Source: Veillonella sp. VA139
GTDB lineage: Bacteria; Bacillota; Negativicutes; Veillonellales; Veillonellaceae
Direction of reading: 5' to 3'
Length of the DNA stretch: 64,000 bases
NCBI RefSeq assembly: GCF_003992005.1
Contig: NZ_RQVL01000010.1
Location: 1-64,000, forward strand
The translations under genes were made by a program, and so were the position numbers. Below, in pieces: positions 1 through 9,216 of this stretch. Under the pieces are notes generated by a model. It saw only the letters and a list, made by a program, of their open reading frames with translations, was not told the DNA's origin and ran no database searches. Every line of letters begins with the position of its first letter. The stretch's first letter is position 1.

Positions 1-159
1 GCTCACTTACTTTCATCCATTTAATTGCTTAGAGCATTTATTTCTTAAAGAGTTTACACAAAATTCTTGACAGTACCACTCCATATAATAGGATAAGTTA
101 AGGTTAAATGCGCATTCAACCATCTTATAAATGATATACCATAATTAGTATAGTACAAA

Positions 160-184
160 TAAAAAAGCACCCTATACGGGTGCT
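160..184 (-). terminator. Rho-independent terminator
   Basis: Read on minus, AGCACCC and GGGTGCT pair around a 5-nt loop and are followed by six T and an AT-rich tail. It ends whatever is transcribed leftward across the repeat block at 230-793, either tyrS read-through or a separate RNA. Confidence 0.8.
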
Positions 185-201
185 AAGAATAGATTGACTA
201 G

Positions 202-219
202 GTGGGAGTCGAACCACAC
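202..219 (-). other. tRNA T-arm-like motif
   Basis: On minus this reads GTG(T)GG-TTCGACT-CCCAC: a T-loop with the GTTCGA core, and a five-pair stem that closes only if one T is bulged. I find no D-arm, anticodon arm, matching 5' acceptor strand or CCA, so it is not a normal tRNA. It sits about 17 bases before the terminator at 160-184. It could be a decayed tRNA or tmRNA 3' end, an old attachment site, or part of a structured RNA. Confidence 0.35.
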
Positions 220-229
220 GCTTCTCCAC

Positions 230-793
230 AGAGGAACGCAGTTAGACGTAGTAGCCTTGTGGCGCCCCCTTACTGTCTAACTCACACAAACGCAAGAAGA
301 GCACTACATGTTCCTGAACAAACCTAACCACTGTATCAGTTTGAGAAGGAATATGTGGTGCTCTATCAATCCCAGAGGAACGCAGTTAGACGTAGTAGCC
401 TTGTGGCGGTCCTTACTACCTAACTCACACAAACCCAAGAAGAGCACCACATGTTCCTGAACAAACCTAACCACTGTATCAGTTTGAGAAGGAATATGTG
501 GTGCTCTAACAATCCTAGAGGAACGCAGTTAGTTGTAGTAGCCTTGTGGCGGTCCCTTACTATCTAACTCATACAAACACAAGAAGAGCACCACATGTTC
601 CTGAACAAACCTAACCACTATATCAGTTTGAGAAGGAATATGTGGTGCTCTAAAACCCCAGAGGAACGCATTTAGACGTAGTAGCCTTGTGGCGGTCCTT
701 ACTACCTAACTCACACAAACGCAAGAAGAGCACCACATGTTCCTGAACAAACCTAACCACTGTATCAGTTTGAGAAGGAATATGTGGTGCTCT
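230..793. repeat. Four tandem ~143-bp repeat units with hairpins
   Basis: Units start at 230, 374, 517 and 660 (spacing 144, 143, 143). Each begins AGAGGAACGCA and has two foldable parts. The first pairs GTTAG/GTAGTA with TACTAC/CTAAC around an inner GCC-ACAA-GGC stem. The second is a 67-base near-perfect palindrome (298-364, 441-507, 585-651, 727-793) with 12-bp outer arms AGAGCACCACAT/ATGTGGTGCTCT, then TTCCT/AGGAA and CAAAC/GTTTG, separated by symmetric internal loops. Copies differ at a few bases, several of which keep pairing. Short open frames inside look incidental. Function unknown; structured RNA array or palindromic element are both possible. Confidence 0.85.
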
Positions 794-835
794 TCCCTTT
801 ATCATATTCAGTTAAATCGCCACAGGCTACATAGA

Positions 836-2044
836 CTAGCAAGAGACGATTTTGATGAATTTCCGTTTCCCAACTTGCAATACCATCCCATCTTTCAAAA
901 TGATATGCTCTTCATTGCATTTTTCACCATCGATTTTAAAAGCTCCCGCTTTAATAGATCGCCTCGCTTCCCCATTACTTGCTGTTAATCCTGCATCAGA
1001 TAATAATTGTGGCACGAAAACAGGTTCTGCTGTAATAGCCACTTTATATTCAGGAATATCTGTTGGCATCGCATGTTTTTGGAACACACGAATAAACTCA
1101 TCTTGACCAAAGTTAGCAGCTTCTTCACCATGGTATAAACGAACAATGGTATGTGCCAATTTCATTTTAACATCTCTTGGATGTGCTGCACCAGACTCTA
1201 AATCTTTGCTCAATTGTTCTTGTTCTTCAATACTCATGTCTGTTACCAACATAAAGTAACGCATCATTAACTCATCTGGAATCGACATAGCTTTACCATA
1301 CATTTCAGAAGGTGCCTCGCTAATACCAATGTAGTTGCCAAGGGATTTACTCATTTTTTGAATCCCATCAAGACCTTCTAAAATCGGCATCGTGATGATC
1401 GTTTGTTCTGGCATACCTTCTTCGCCTTGTAGATGACGACCCATCAACAAATTGAAAGTTTGGTCAGTACCACCAAATTCCACATCAGCTTTCAAAGCAA
1501 TAGAATCATACCCTTGCATCAATGGATACATAAACTCATGAATGCTAATTGGTCGACCTTCTGTGTATCGTTTATGAAAATCATCACGTTCTAACATACG
1601 AGCTACAGTATATTTAGACGCTAATTTCAAAACATCAGCAAAATCTAATTTACTCAACCATTCGCTATTGAAACGAACTTCTGTTTTTTCTGCGTCTAAG
1701 ACTTTGAAAATTTGCTCTTGGTATGTTTTTGCATTCGTAATGACTTGTTCTTCCGTCAACGGTGGACGTGTTACACTTTTACCCGTAGGGTCACCAATAC
1801 GAGCTGTAAAATCACCAATTAAGATGATGACTTTATGACCAAAATCTTGGAACAGTTTTAGCTTGCGCAACACAACAGTATGACCTAAATGGATATCTGG
1901 TGCTGTTGGATCCAAGCCCAATTTAATAATCAATGGCGTATTGGTTGCTACAGCCTTCTCTAATTTCTTTTTAAATTCATCTTCCGGTAAAAGATCAGCT
2001 ACCCCATAGGAAATGAGGCGAAACTGTTCTGCTGCACTAATCAT
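836..2044 (-). CDS. tyrS: Tyrosyl-tRNA synthetase
   Basis: Class I aminoacyl-tRNA synthetase that charges tRNA-Tyr in the cytoplasm. At 402 residues it has the usual bacterial length. The HIGH-type motif is HLGH at residues 52-55 and KMSKS is at 231-235; between them GGTDQ near 192-196 belongs to the tyrosine pocket. The C-terminal ~65 residues look like an S4 RNA-binding domain. The ATG follows GGAG at normal spacing. It starts 14 bases after the class A PBP gene, so the two are probably co-transcribed. I see no T-box leader, which many Firmicutes tyrS genes have. Confidence 0.97.
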   Translation of the reverse strand: MISAAEQFRLISYGVADLLPEDEFKKKLEKAVATNTPLIIKLGLDPTAPDIHLGHTVVLRKLKLFQDFGHKVIILIGDFTARIGDPTGKSVTRPPLTEEQVITNAKTYQEQIFKVLDAEKTEVRFNSEWLSKLDFADVLKLASKYTVARMLERDDFHKRYTEGRPISIHEFMYPLMQGYDSIALKADVEFGGTDQTFNLLMGRHLQGEEGMPEQTIITMPILEGLDGIQKMSKSLGNYIGISEAPSEMYGKAMSIPDELMMRYFMLVTDMSIEEQEQLSKDLESGAAHPRDVKMKLAHTIVRLYHGEEAANFGQDEFIRVFQKHAMPTDIPEYKVAITAEPVFVPQLLSDAGLTASNGEARRSIKAGAFKIDGEKCNEEHIILKDGMVLQVGKRKFIKIVSC

Positions 2045-2058
2045 AATTATCTCCTATA

Positions 2059-4161
2059 TTACTGTGAACTTTTAGAGGATTTAGGAGTAATAACGGGGTC
2101 TTTCCCTTTATTACTTTTTGATTTAGAAGGACTCTCATCATTTGATGTTGTACCATCATCGTTATCTAAATCTCCTTCTCCATCTTTCTTATCTTTATCT
2201 TTTTTATCTTTGTCATCTTTTTTCTTATCTGTAGCTGGGTTTGTATTACCTGCATATGCCTCTGGTCCTACTCCGTCTGGCACCGTGAAATTAGACGCAG
2301 GTGTATCAGCCAAAGCTGCTTGCATATATTGTCTCCAGATAATCGCTGGTGTTTGACTGCCTGTAGTGCCATGTAATGTTTCAGAACCACTGTCGTCACC
2401 CATCCAAACCACTGTCACTAAATCAGGTGTATATCCTGCAAACCAAGCATCCTTTTCTTCATCGGTAGTACCAGTTTTCCCTGCTGCTGGTCGACCAAAG
2501 TACGCGTTTCCACCTGTACCGTATTTAATAACAGATTCCAACATATTTGTCATCATATACGCATATTTTGGTTCCACAACACGAGTTTCGTCCAAGGACT
2601 CTTCTTCTACAATATTTCCATTGCGATCAACGATTTTTGTAATTGATACAGGTTTTACTTTCACACCATTATTAGCAAGTACACCATAGGCTACTGCCAT
2701 ATCTATCGGTGTAACCCCATTGGTCAAACCACCTAAGGCTACAGCTAAGTTATTATCACCTTTTTTATCCAATGTGGTAATACCCATTTTTTCTGCTAAG
2801 TCTAGCACGTTGGACATACCCACTTTATCTGCAGCCAATACAGCTACTATGTTGTTGGAATGAGCCACAGCATTATGCATTGTCATGGCACCGTAGTGTT
2901 TACGGGAATAGTTTTGCGGTTTCCATCCATGGAACTCTGACGGCTTATCCACATAGATGGTACCTGGGTTATCCCCATGTTTTAAGGCGGCCAAATATAC
3001 AAATGGTTTAAAGGCCGAACCTGGTTGACGCACCGCCATGGTGGCACGGTTGAAAGAATCTGTACCACGACCACCTACCATGGCTACGATATGACCATTG
3101 TGAGGATTGATTGAAATCAATGCCCCTTGAGGCTGACGTAGCCCATTTTCATCCGTGTAATAATCTGGTAAGTTTTCCATCGCTTTTTCTGCCGCACGTT
3201 GTGCTTTCATATCAATAGTGGTATAGATTTTCATACCTTCCTTGTAGATAGCATTGTCTCCATAGCGTTCCGATACTTCATTGATGACATAGTTAACGAA
3301 ATATCCCATACTTCCATATCCATTAGAGGATTGAGGCTTATCCAACAAGTGGATATCTGCTTGTTTCGCCTCTTCTGCATCAGCTTGGGACAAGTAATCA
3401 TATTTTACCATCTGCCCCAATACAACGGCTTGTCGAGCTTTCGCTGCTTTCAGATTATTAAATGGAGAATAATAGTTAGGACTTTGTGGTAAACCCGCTA
3501 AAATCGCCATTTGCGATAACGATAAATCTTGTACATCCTTACCAAAATACACATGAGATGCAGTTTGCACACCATACGCCCCTTGACCAAAGTAAATTTG
3601 GTTCATATACATTTCTAGGATTTCATCTTTAGTATAGCGTTGTTCAATACGTAAAGCCAACAAGGCTTCCATAATCTTTCGTTTGAAAGTACGATCTTGC
3701 GTTAGGAAAGCATTTCTAGCTAATTGCTGAGTAATGGTAGAACCACCTTCCGCCACACCATCGTGAACGATATTAACCCACACAGCACGCAAGATACCAA
3801 TAGGGTCAATTCCATGATGACTGTAGAACCGATTATCTTCCGTCGCTATAAATGCATTTTGTAGATTCTTTGGAATTGTGGCCAATTTTACTGGCACACG
3901 ATTTTCTTCTGAATGAACGGTAGTTATCAATTCATTATTGGCGTCATAAATTTGGGATGATGCGGCAGGCTTTACATTGCCCACATCCGGCAGGGAAGAC
4001 ATAGTAGCCCCTAAAAAGCCACAGCCTGCTCCTGCTACAATCAATATAAATAAGATGAAAAACAACCAAAAGGAACGCTTCCATGATGATTTCTTCTTCA
4101 CTGGTTTCTTTTTCACAACTCGTCTCCGAGGAGGAACGGGTCTTGATGAACTAGGATTCAT
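2059..4161 (-). CDS. Class A penicillin-binding protein (PBP1A type)
   Basis: Bifunctional peptidoglycan synthase, 700 residues. A basic cytoplasmic tail is followed by one membrane segment (about 31-51). The GT51 glycosyltransferase has its catalytic Glu in EDNRFY near 108 and GGSTITQQ near 139-146. The transpeptidase domain has SAFK (382-385), SNN (435-437) and KTGT (562-565), all intact. The last ~60 residues are a low-complexity Lys/Asp/Ser tail, likely periplasmic and disordered. It precedes tyrS closely. Because the cluster at 29-42 kb carries no ftsI, class A PBPs like this one may matter more, but that is inference. Confidence 0.95.
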   Translation of the reverse strand: MNPSSSRPVPPRRRVVKKKPVKKKSSWKRSFWLFFILFILIVAGAGCGFLGATMSSLPDVGNVKPAASSQIYDANNELITTVHSEENRVPVKLATIPKNLQNAFIATEDNRFYSHHGIDPIGILRAVWVNIVHDGVAEGGSTITQQLARNAFLTQDRTFKRKIMEALLALRIEQRYTKDEILEMYMNQIYFGQGAYGVQTASHVYFGKDVQDLSLSQMAILAGLPQSPNYYSPFNNLKAAKARQAVVLGQMVKYDYLSQADAEEAKQADIHLLDKPQSSNGYGSMGYFVNYVINEVSERYGDNAIYKEGMKIYTTIDMKAQRAAEKAMENLPDYYTDENGLRQPQGALISINPHNGHIVAMVGGRGTDSFNRATMAVRQPGSAFKPFVYLAALKHGDNPGTIYVDKPSEFHGWKPQNYSRKHYGAMTMHNAVAHSNNIVAVLAADKVGMSNVLDLAEKMGITTLDKKGDNNLAVALGGLTNGVTPIDMAVAYGVLANNGVKVKPVSITKIVDRNGNIVEEESLDETRVVEPKYAYMMTNMLESVIKYGTGGNAYFGRPAAGKTGTTDEEKDAWFAGYTPDLVTVVWMGDDSGSETLHGTTGSQTPAIIWRQYMQAALADTPASNFTVPDGVGPEAYAGNTNPATDKKKDDKDKKDKDKKDGEGDLDNDDGTTSNDESPSKSKSNKGKDPVITPKSSKSSQ

Positions 4162-4311
4162 ATGTCACCTCTCTAAAGCTCATTATTTCCGATAGAACTT
4201 ACTTAATTATACTCTATTTGCAGATTTTTGTACAAATCCAATTATCTTCCTAGTATATCACCACAATTTAGAAAATATGAAAGTATTCAAAACAAAACCG
4301 TATAGGGTTCG

Positions 4312-6690
4312 TTATTTCAACAACACTGTGGTCGCACCTGCCCCACCTTCATCTAAACTAGCTAGGTCATAGCTTTGTATACCTGGCAAGGTTCGTAAAT
4401 AATCGTGAACACCCGCACGCAAAGCTCCCGTTCCTTTGCCATGGACAATACGAACAGAGTTCAGCCCTGCCAAGATAGCTTGGTCAATAAATCGACCTAC
4501 TTCTACAACGGCTTCATCTACAGTTTTACCAATAATATTGAGCTCTGTAGAGGCTTGTTGCTGGCGAACCACAGCCATCCCTGACCGTTTCCGTTGACGA
4601 TTGGACATAGGTGTAGGATTTTCTTTGCGCAATAAGGCACTAGCTTCTTCACGGGTGGCGGCTAATAGGTCTTTTTCTTTCACAGTCACTGTCAGTCCAT
4701 TCATATCGACTTGAATCCGTTTTCCTTGAATAGCCAATATAGTGCCCAACGATTGTAAATTATCTAGGAACACAACATCTCCCACTTTTACCTTAGTCAC
4801 ATCTAAAGAATCTCGTTTTTCTATCACACCTGTAGGAACCGCCACATTGGATACGCCTTTTCTAGCTTTAGATATGGCATCCTGACGTTTTTGTTTATCC
4901 GCTTCATTGAAAGAACCTTTTAACTCTTTAATGATTTGTTCACTTTCAATACGAACTGATCGTTTCATATTTTGTGCTTCTTCGCGAGCTTTTTCTAAGA
5001 TGATCTTTTTCTTATCTTGCAACGCTTTTTTATCACGCATCACTTGAGTGCGCATACGGCGCACTTCTTCTTGTTCCTTTTTCAAAGCTCGTTCTCGCTC
5101 TTGCGTTTTTCTAAGTTCTTGATTTAACTCACGAAGCATATCTTCCATAGCACTGCGTCCATTCAGTTCCCACTGTTTGCGTGCTAAGTCCACCACTTCT
5201 TGCGGTAATCCTAAGCGTGCTGCAATGCTAAGTGCATGTGAACTACCTGCTACACCAATATGTAAACGGTACGTAGGACGTAATGTTCTTTCATCAAACT
5301 CTACATGACCATTTTCGACGCCTTCCGTTTGATACGCATAGGTTTTCAACTCATTATAATGCGTGCTCACCATCATGAGTGCTCCTTTTTTACGGAAGTA
5401 TTCAATGATTGCAATCCCTAAGGCACTTCCTTCTTCTGGATCCGTACCAGAACCTAATTCATCTAGTAATACTAAATCATTTGGTCCTACCTTTTTCAGT
5501 ATCCGTATTACCTGTGACATATGGGCAGAGAATGTACTCAAGCTGGCTTCAATGCTTTGTTCATCTCCAATATCTGCATAGATATGGTGAAAGATTGGTA
5601 ATGTAGATCCGCTGTCAGCTGGAATACATAATCCACTTTGGTTCATTAATGCCAACAATCCCAATGTTTTTAGAGACACTGTTTTACCACCTGTATTGGA
5701 ACCTGTAATCAACAAAATACGATACTTCGTCCCTAAAGTGATGGTAGTAGGAACTACCACATTCGGAGCTAGCATAGGATGACGGGCTTGTAGTAAATTC
5801 ACTTCTCGACCTTGACTGATGATGGCACGGGCGGCTTTCATCCGTATGGCTAATTCTGCTTTTCCATAGACAAATTCCACATGGGATACACGTTTACATG
5901 CATCTAATAATGTATCTGCATGAGCTCGCACGAGTTCCGTTAATTCTTTATAAATGCGCAGTACTTCCTGTTCCTCTGCCAAGGTAGTTTCCTGTAATTC
6001 ATTATTTAAGTCTACCAATCGCATAGGTTCAATATATAATGTGGCACCTGTAGCTGATCTATCATGGATAAGACCAGGAAATGCTCCTCGATATTCTTGT
6101 TTAACAGGAATCACGTAACGATTATTACGCATAGTAACGATAGCTTCTTGGAAGTATTTTTGATTGTCCTTGTCCTGCAATATTCTTTGTAGGTCATTTT
6201 TGATAGCATTTTTGGTGCGGCTCATGGTCATACGCAACTGTTGTAGTTTCGGTGTAGCACTATCTAATAATATACCGTAGGCATCAAAAGTTCGTTCAAA
6301 GCGCTTGGTCAGCTTATCGTGACTAGGCAAATCCTGTACCCATAAAGATAGTAATGGATAGAGCAAATATTTTTCTTTAAAAAACCGATGCATCCGATTA
6401 TATGCCAAGATAGTGGTATGCAAGTCCCAAAGCTCTTCACGAGTCAAAATAATTTCTTTACGACTTTTCGTACAAGTTGTACGAATATCTTTCGTGCCAC
6501 TGATGGGTTGCTCCACTTCTTGCTCTAAGGAGCGCATAGCTTCCACAGTTTCATCTAGGGCATCTTCAATTTTTTGACGGTTGTGCATAGGTTGCAAATT
6601 CAGTGCATATTCTTTAGCTATGGCAGAGGAACACACATCTGCCAGCTTTTGCCGTATATGTTGAAAGTCTAAGACTTGTTCACTATTCAT
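4312..6690 (-). CDS. mutS2: MutS2 (Smr-domain ATPase)
   Basis: MutS-family ATPase of 792 residues without the mismatch-recognition domain of MutS. It has a core/clamp region (1-300), Walker A GSNTGGKT near 330-337, a Walker B LLDELGSG region, a long Lys/Glu/Arg-rich coiled coil (about 515-600) and a C-terminal Smr nuclease-like domain with HGKGTGALR. Family members suppress recombination and, in Bacillus, act on collided ribosomes. Its ATG overlaps the stop of the upstream U32 gene by one base (TAATG), so translation is probably coupled. Confidence 0.96.
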   Translation of the reverse strand: MNSEQVLDFQHIRQKLADVCSSAIAKEYALNLQPMHNRQKIEDALDETVEAMRSLEQEVEQPISGTKDIRTTCTKSRKEIILTREELWDLHTTILAYNRMHRFFKEKYLLYPLLSLWVQDLPSHDKLTKRFERTFDAYGILLDSATPKLQQLRMTMSRTKNAIKNDLQRILQDKDNQKYFQEAIVTMRNNRYVIPVKQEYRGAFPGLIHDRSATGATLYIEPMRLVDLNNELQETTLAEEQEVLRIYKELTELVRAHADTLLDACKRVSHVEFVYGKAELAIRMKAARAIISQGREVNLLQARHPMLAPNVVVPTTITLGTKYRILLITGSNTGGKTVSLKTLGLLALMNQSGLCIPADSGSTLPIFHHIYADIGDEQSIEASLSTFSAHMSQVIRILKKVGPNDLVLLDELGSGTDPEEGSALGIAIIEYFRKKGALMMVSTHYNELKTYAYQTEGVENGHVEFDERTLRPTYRLHIGVAGSSHALSIAARLGLPQEVVDLARKQWELNGRSAMEDMLRELNQELRKTQERERALKKEQEEVRRMRTQVMRDKKALQDKKKIILEKAREEAQNMKRSVRIESEQIIKELKGSFNEADKQKRQDAISKARKGVSNVAVPTGVIEKRDSLDVTKVKVGDVVFLDNLQSLGTILAIQGKRIQVDMNGLTVTVKEKDLLAATREEASALLRKENPTPMSNRQRKRSGMAVVRQQQASTELNIIGKTVDEAVVEVGRFIDQAILAGLNSVRIVHGKGTGALRAGVHDYLRTLPGIQSYDLASLDEGGAGATTVLLK

Positions 6691-9146
6691 TATGATTCCC
6701 CTAAAATTCCTTTAAAAAAGTGTCCTCGTGTGATATGAGTAGCTCCTTCTTTGCTCGGTGCTTTCACAGTCCCTTCTAGTAATTGACGATACATACTTAC
6801 CTCGTTAGCAATCCATTTAGGACTTCGTTGTCTTCCGTCAAGGACTAGACGTTGTAATCCAGAACGTCGTAAGTCATCGATATAGCTTTTCATATCTAAC
6901 TCACGGCTATTCATAATATGGGTACGACAGAATGGATCTGTATAAATAGCAAATAGTTCACCCTTTCTATCCTGTAAAGCATAGTCTTGTTTCGTACACA
7001 CTAATGGACAACCTCGTTTATAACCTGTACCGGCAAAACTGCTGATAGGACAATACTCAGAAATCATCAATTCTACACGGCCCTGCACAATAGCTCCAAT
7101 AGGCATAATATTTTTACTTGCCATCGTATTCATTTGATACAAGGTAGCCTCTAAGGACACATTGACAGTACTAAATCCTAAGTCATTCAGTATGCCTAAG
7201 GTGTGAGAGTTAAAGGTTTGCAATCCTGTATCACCTTCCACAATTCCTGTATATCCCAGTTGATGTAATACTTCTAAAGCGCCCAAGAAATGTACTCGAA
7301 TCCCATCTGGATTGGCTTGTACCATATGGGTTACCATATCCCTAAAGGCTGTACTTTCATTATCCTTAATCACCCTTGGGGTGCTAAATATAATTTCTTT
7401 GTTAGCCTCACGACACATTTGTACAGCTTCTTGATAGACAGGATATGCCACTGGGATTCTGTGTAATGGATCGCCAAATACAATACGGTCTACTGGCGTC
7501 ATCACAGCCTGCTGCAGGCCTTCTAAGGAATCCACTAAGATTTCTAATTGTTTTGTATTAGATTCTAGGATATGCGCCTGTGTAAATCCTAACACCTGTC
7601 CTACTGTTTTTGTCATGTCTCCTAATAATTCCATCCCTGTGGGCAAGTTTGCTTTACGTGCTTCCCATGATGCCTCGTATTGTTCTATTAGCAATTCTTC
7701 CATAGCCTCTACAGCATGTCTACGAAGACTATTTAAGACACTGCTAGGCCACATGAAAGAACCTTCGGGAACCGTCACATGATCTAACTCAAATAAAGTA
7801 TTTCCTAAACGACCTAATTGTTCCGTAATTTTCTCCACAGAAGTAGGCTTGTGATTAGCCATTTGTAATACATATTCATCAGTGACTGTTACCGTTTGAC
7901 CAGACTCTAACATCATCGTTAATGACACAGTCCTACCTTCTTCGCCATGTAAGAACATATAGGACTTGTATTTGCGAGTAAAATCTTTTAAGCCCCGTTG
8001 TTTGGTGTATCCTCCTTGGCTGGCACGATAGACCTTGCCAGATTCCATACGTTCAGTGAGAGGTATCTTGTATACATCATGGTGGTATGTCATATCTGAG
8101 GAAACCGTAATATAGTGCACATCTCCCGTATGGGCGATAAGTTTCAGTAAGTCGCCTTCCGCCACAGCCTCCTTAGTACGCAAGACTAGCGTACGTCCTT
8201 TGACCTGCCCTTCTCCTAAATATTTTCCTAAATGATTAGGAGCACTAATAGTCATCATTGATTTAGAACCATTATTTTCTAAATAAGCCGTAGAGAATCC
8301 TCGATTAAATCCTTCTTCTAAGCGAGCAAAATCTGCCTCTGTGGCTTGTCCAGATCTATCAATAATGGTCCGATACGTGCCGATGACTTCATGCACATAG
8401 GATACCTTTTTCATACGACCTTCTATTTTGAAAGAGGCTACACCAGCTTCGATGAGCTCTTTCATATACGCACTATAATTTAAATCCTTAGGGCTCATGA
8501 TATAAGTTTCTTTGTCATGAGTAATTTGTTCACCATCTACGGTAACCAATTGGTATGGCAAGCGGCATGGTTGGGCACAAGATCCACGGTTCCCACTACG
8601 ACCACCGATAAAGCTACTCATCAAACATTGTCCAGAGTAGGAAATACAAAGAGCACCATGAATAAAGACTTCTATTTCCGCCTTTGCATGTTTACAAATA
8701 TGCCGAATTTCATCTAAACTCAATTCTCTAGATAAGACAACTCGAGTAAACCCCAATCGTTCTAAAAATTGTACAGTCTCCAAGTTAGTAGCTGTCATTT
8801 GTGTACTACCATGAAGCTCTAAGGTAGGCGCCACTTGTCGAGCCATCCTAGCAACCCCTAAATCTTGTACAATAATGCCATCTACACCAATACGTTCTAA
8901 CTCACGTAGATGCTCTGCTAAGGCTTTGCTTTCACGGTCCCCTACTAAAATATTCACCGTTACATAGATACCAACCTGTAGAATATGTGCTAAACGTAAG
9001 GCCTCTCGCAACTCATCATATTCAAAATTGCCTGCATGAGAGCGCGCATTAAAGACCTTACCGCCTAAATAAATGGCATCAGCCCCTGCTTCAAGGGCTG
9101 CCATGAAGTTTTCCATTGTCCCTGCTGGGGCTAATAATTCCATCAT
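6690..9146 (-). CDS. U32-family protein (RlhA-like, with DUF3656-type middle)
   Basis: 818 residues. The N-terminal half is a classic U32 barrel, starting with ELLAPAG and carrying the cysteine-containing segment around GSCAQPCRLPY. The middle resembles the DUF3656 insert of long Firmicutes members. The C-terminal part has a second cysteine cluster (YCPISS, GCPLVC). U32 proteins were named peptidases, but relatives such as RlhA and TrhP hydroxylate rRNA or tRNA, so RNA modification is the likelier role. It lies one base into mutS2 and behind a hairpin at 9161-9192. Confidence 0.88.
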   Translation of the reverse strand: MMELLAPAGTMENFMAALEAGADAIYLGGKVFNARSHAGNFEYDELREALRLAHILQVGIYVTVNILVGDRESKALAEHLRELERIGVDGIIVQDLGVARMARQVAPTLELHGSTQMTATNLETVQFLERLGFTRVVLSRELSLDEIRHICKHAKAEIEVFIHGALCISYSGQCLMSSFIGGRSGNRGSCAQPCRLPYQLVTVDGEQITHDKETYIMSPKDLNYSAYMKELIEAGVASFKIEGRMKKVSYVHEVIGTYRTIIDRSGQATEADFARLEEGFNRGFSTAYLENNGSKSMMTISAPNHLGKYLGEGQVKGRTLVLRTKEAVAEGDLLKLIAHTGDVHYITVSSDMTYHHDVYKIPLTERMESGKVYRASQGGYTKQRGLKDFTRKYKSYMFLHGEEGRTVSLTMMLESGQTVTVTDEYVLQMANHKPTSVEKITEQLGRLGNTLFELDHVTVPEGSFMWPSSVLNSLRRHAVEAMEELLIEQYEASWEARKANLPTGMELLGDMTKTVGQVLGFTQAHILESNTKQLEILVDSLEGLQQAVMTPVDRIVFGDPLHRIPVAYPVYQEAVQMCREANKEIIFSTPRVIKDNESTAFRDMVTHMVQANPDGIRVHFLGALEVLHQLGYTGIVEGDTGLQTFNSHTLGILNDLGFSTVNVSLEATLYQMNTMASKNIMPIGAIVQGRVELMISEYCPISSFAGTGYKRGCPLVCTKQDYALQDRKGELFAIYTDPFCRTHIMNSRELDMKSYIDDLRRSGLQRLVLDGRQRSPKWIANEVSMYRQLLEGTVKAPSKEGATHITRGHFFKGILGES

Positions 9147-9160
9147 AACTCCTTATAATA

Positions 9161-9192
9161 AATCGGTCATCCCAAAAGAGAGATGACCGATT
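9161..9192 (-). terminator. Hairpin between pheT and the U32 gene
   Basis: AATCGGTCATC and GATGACCGATT form an 11-bp stem with a 10-base loop, ending in TTTATTATAA on minus. The T run is weak. It could be a leaky terminator for pheST or reduce expression of the U32-mutS2 pair. Confidence 0.6.
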
Positions 9193-9216
9193 GTTACATC
9201 CCGTAGGATTTACGTA

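Noticed and set aside
737-988. Plus-strand frame starting in the last repeat unit
   Set aside because: It starts inside the hairpin, lacks a ribosome site and runs antisense into the tyrS end.
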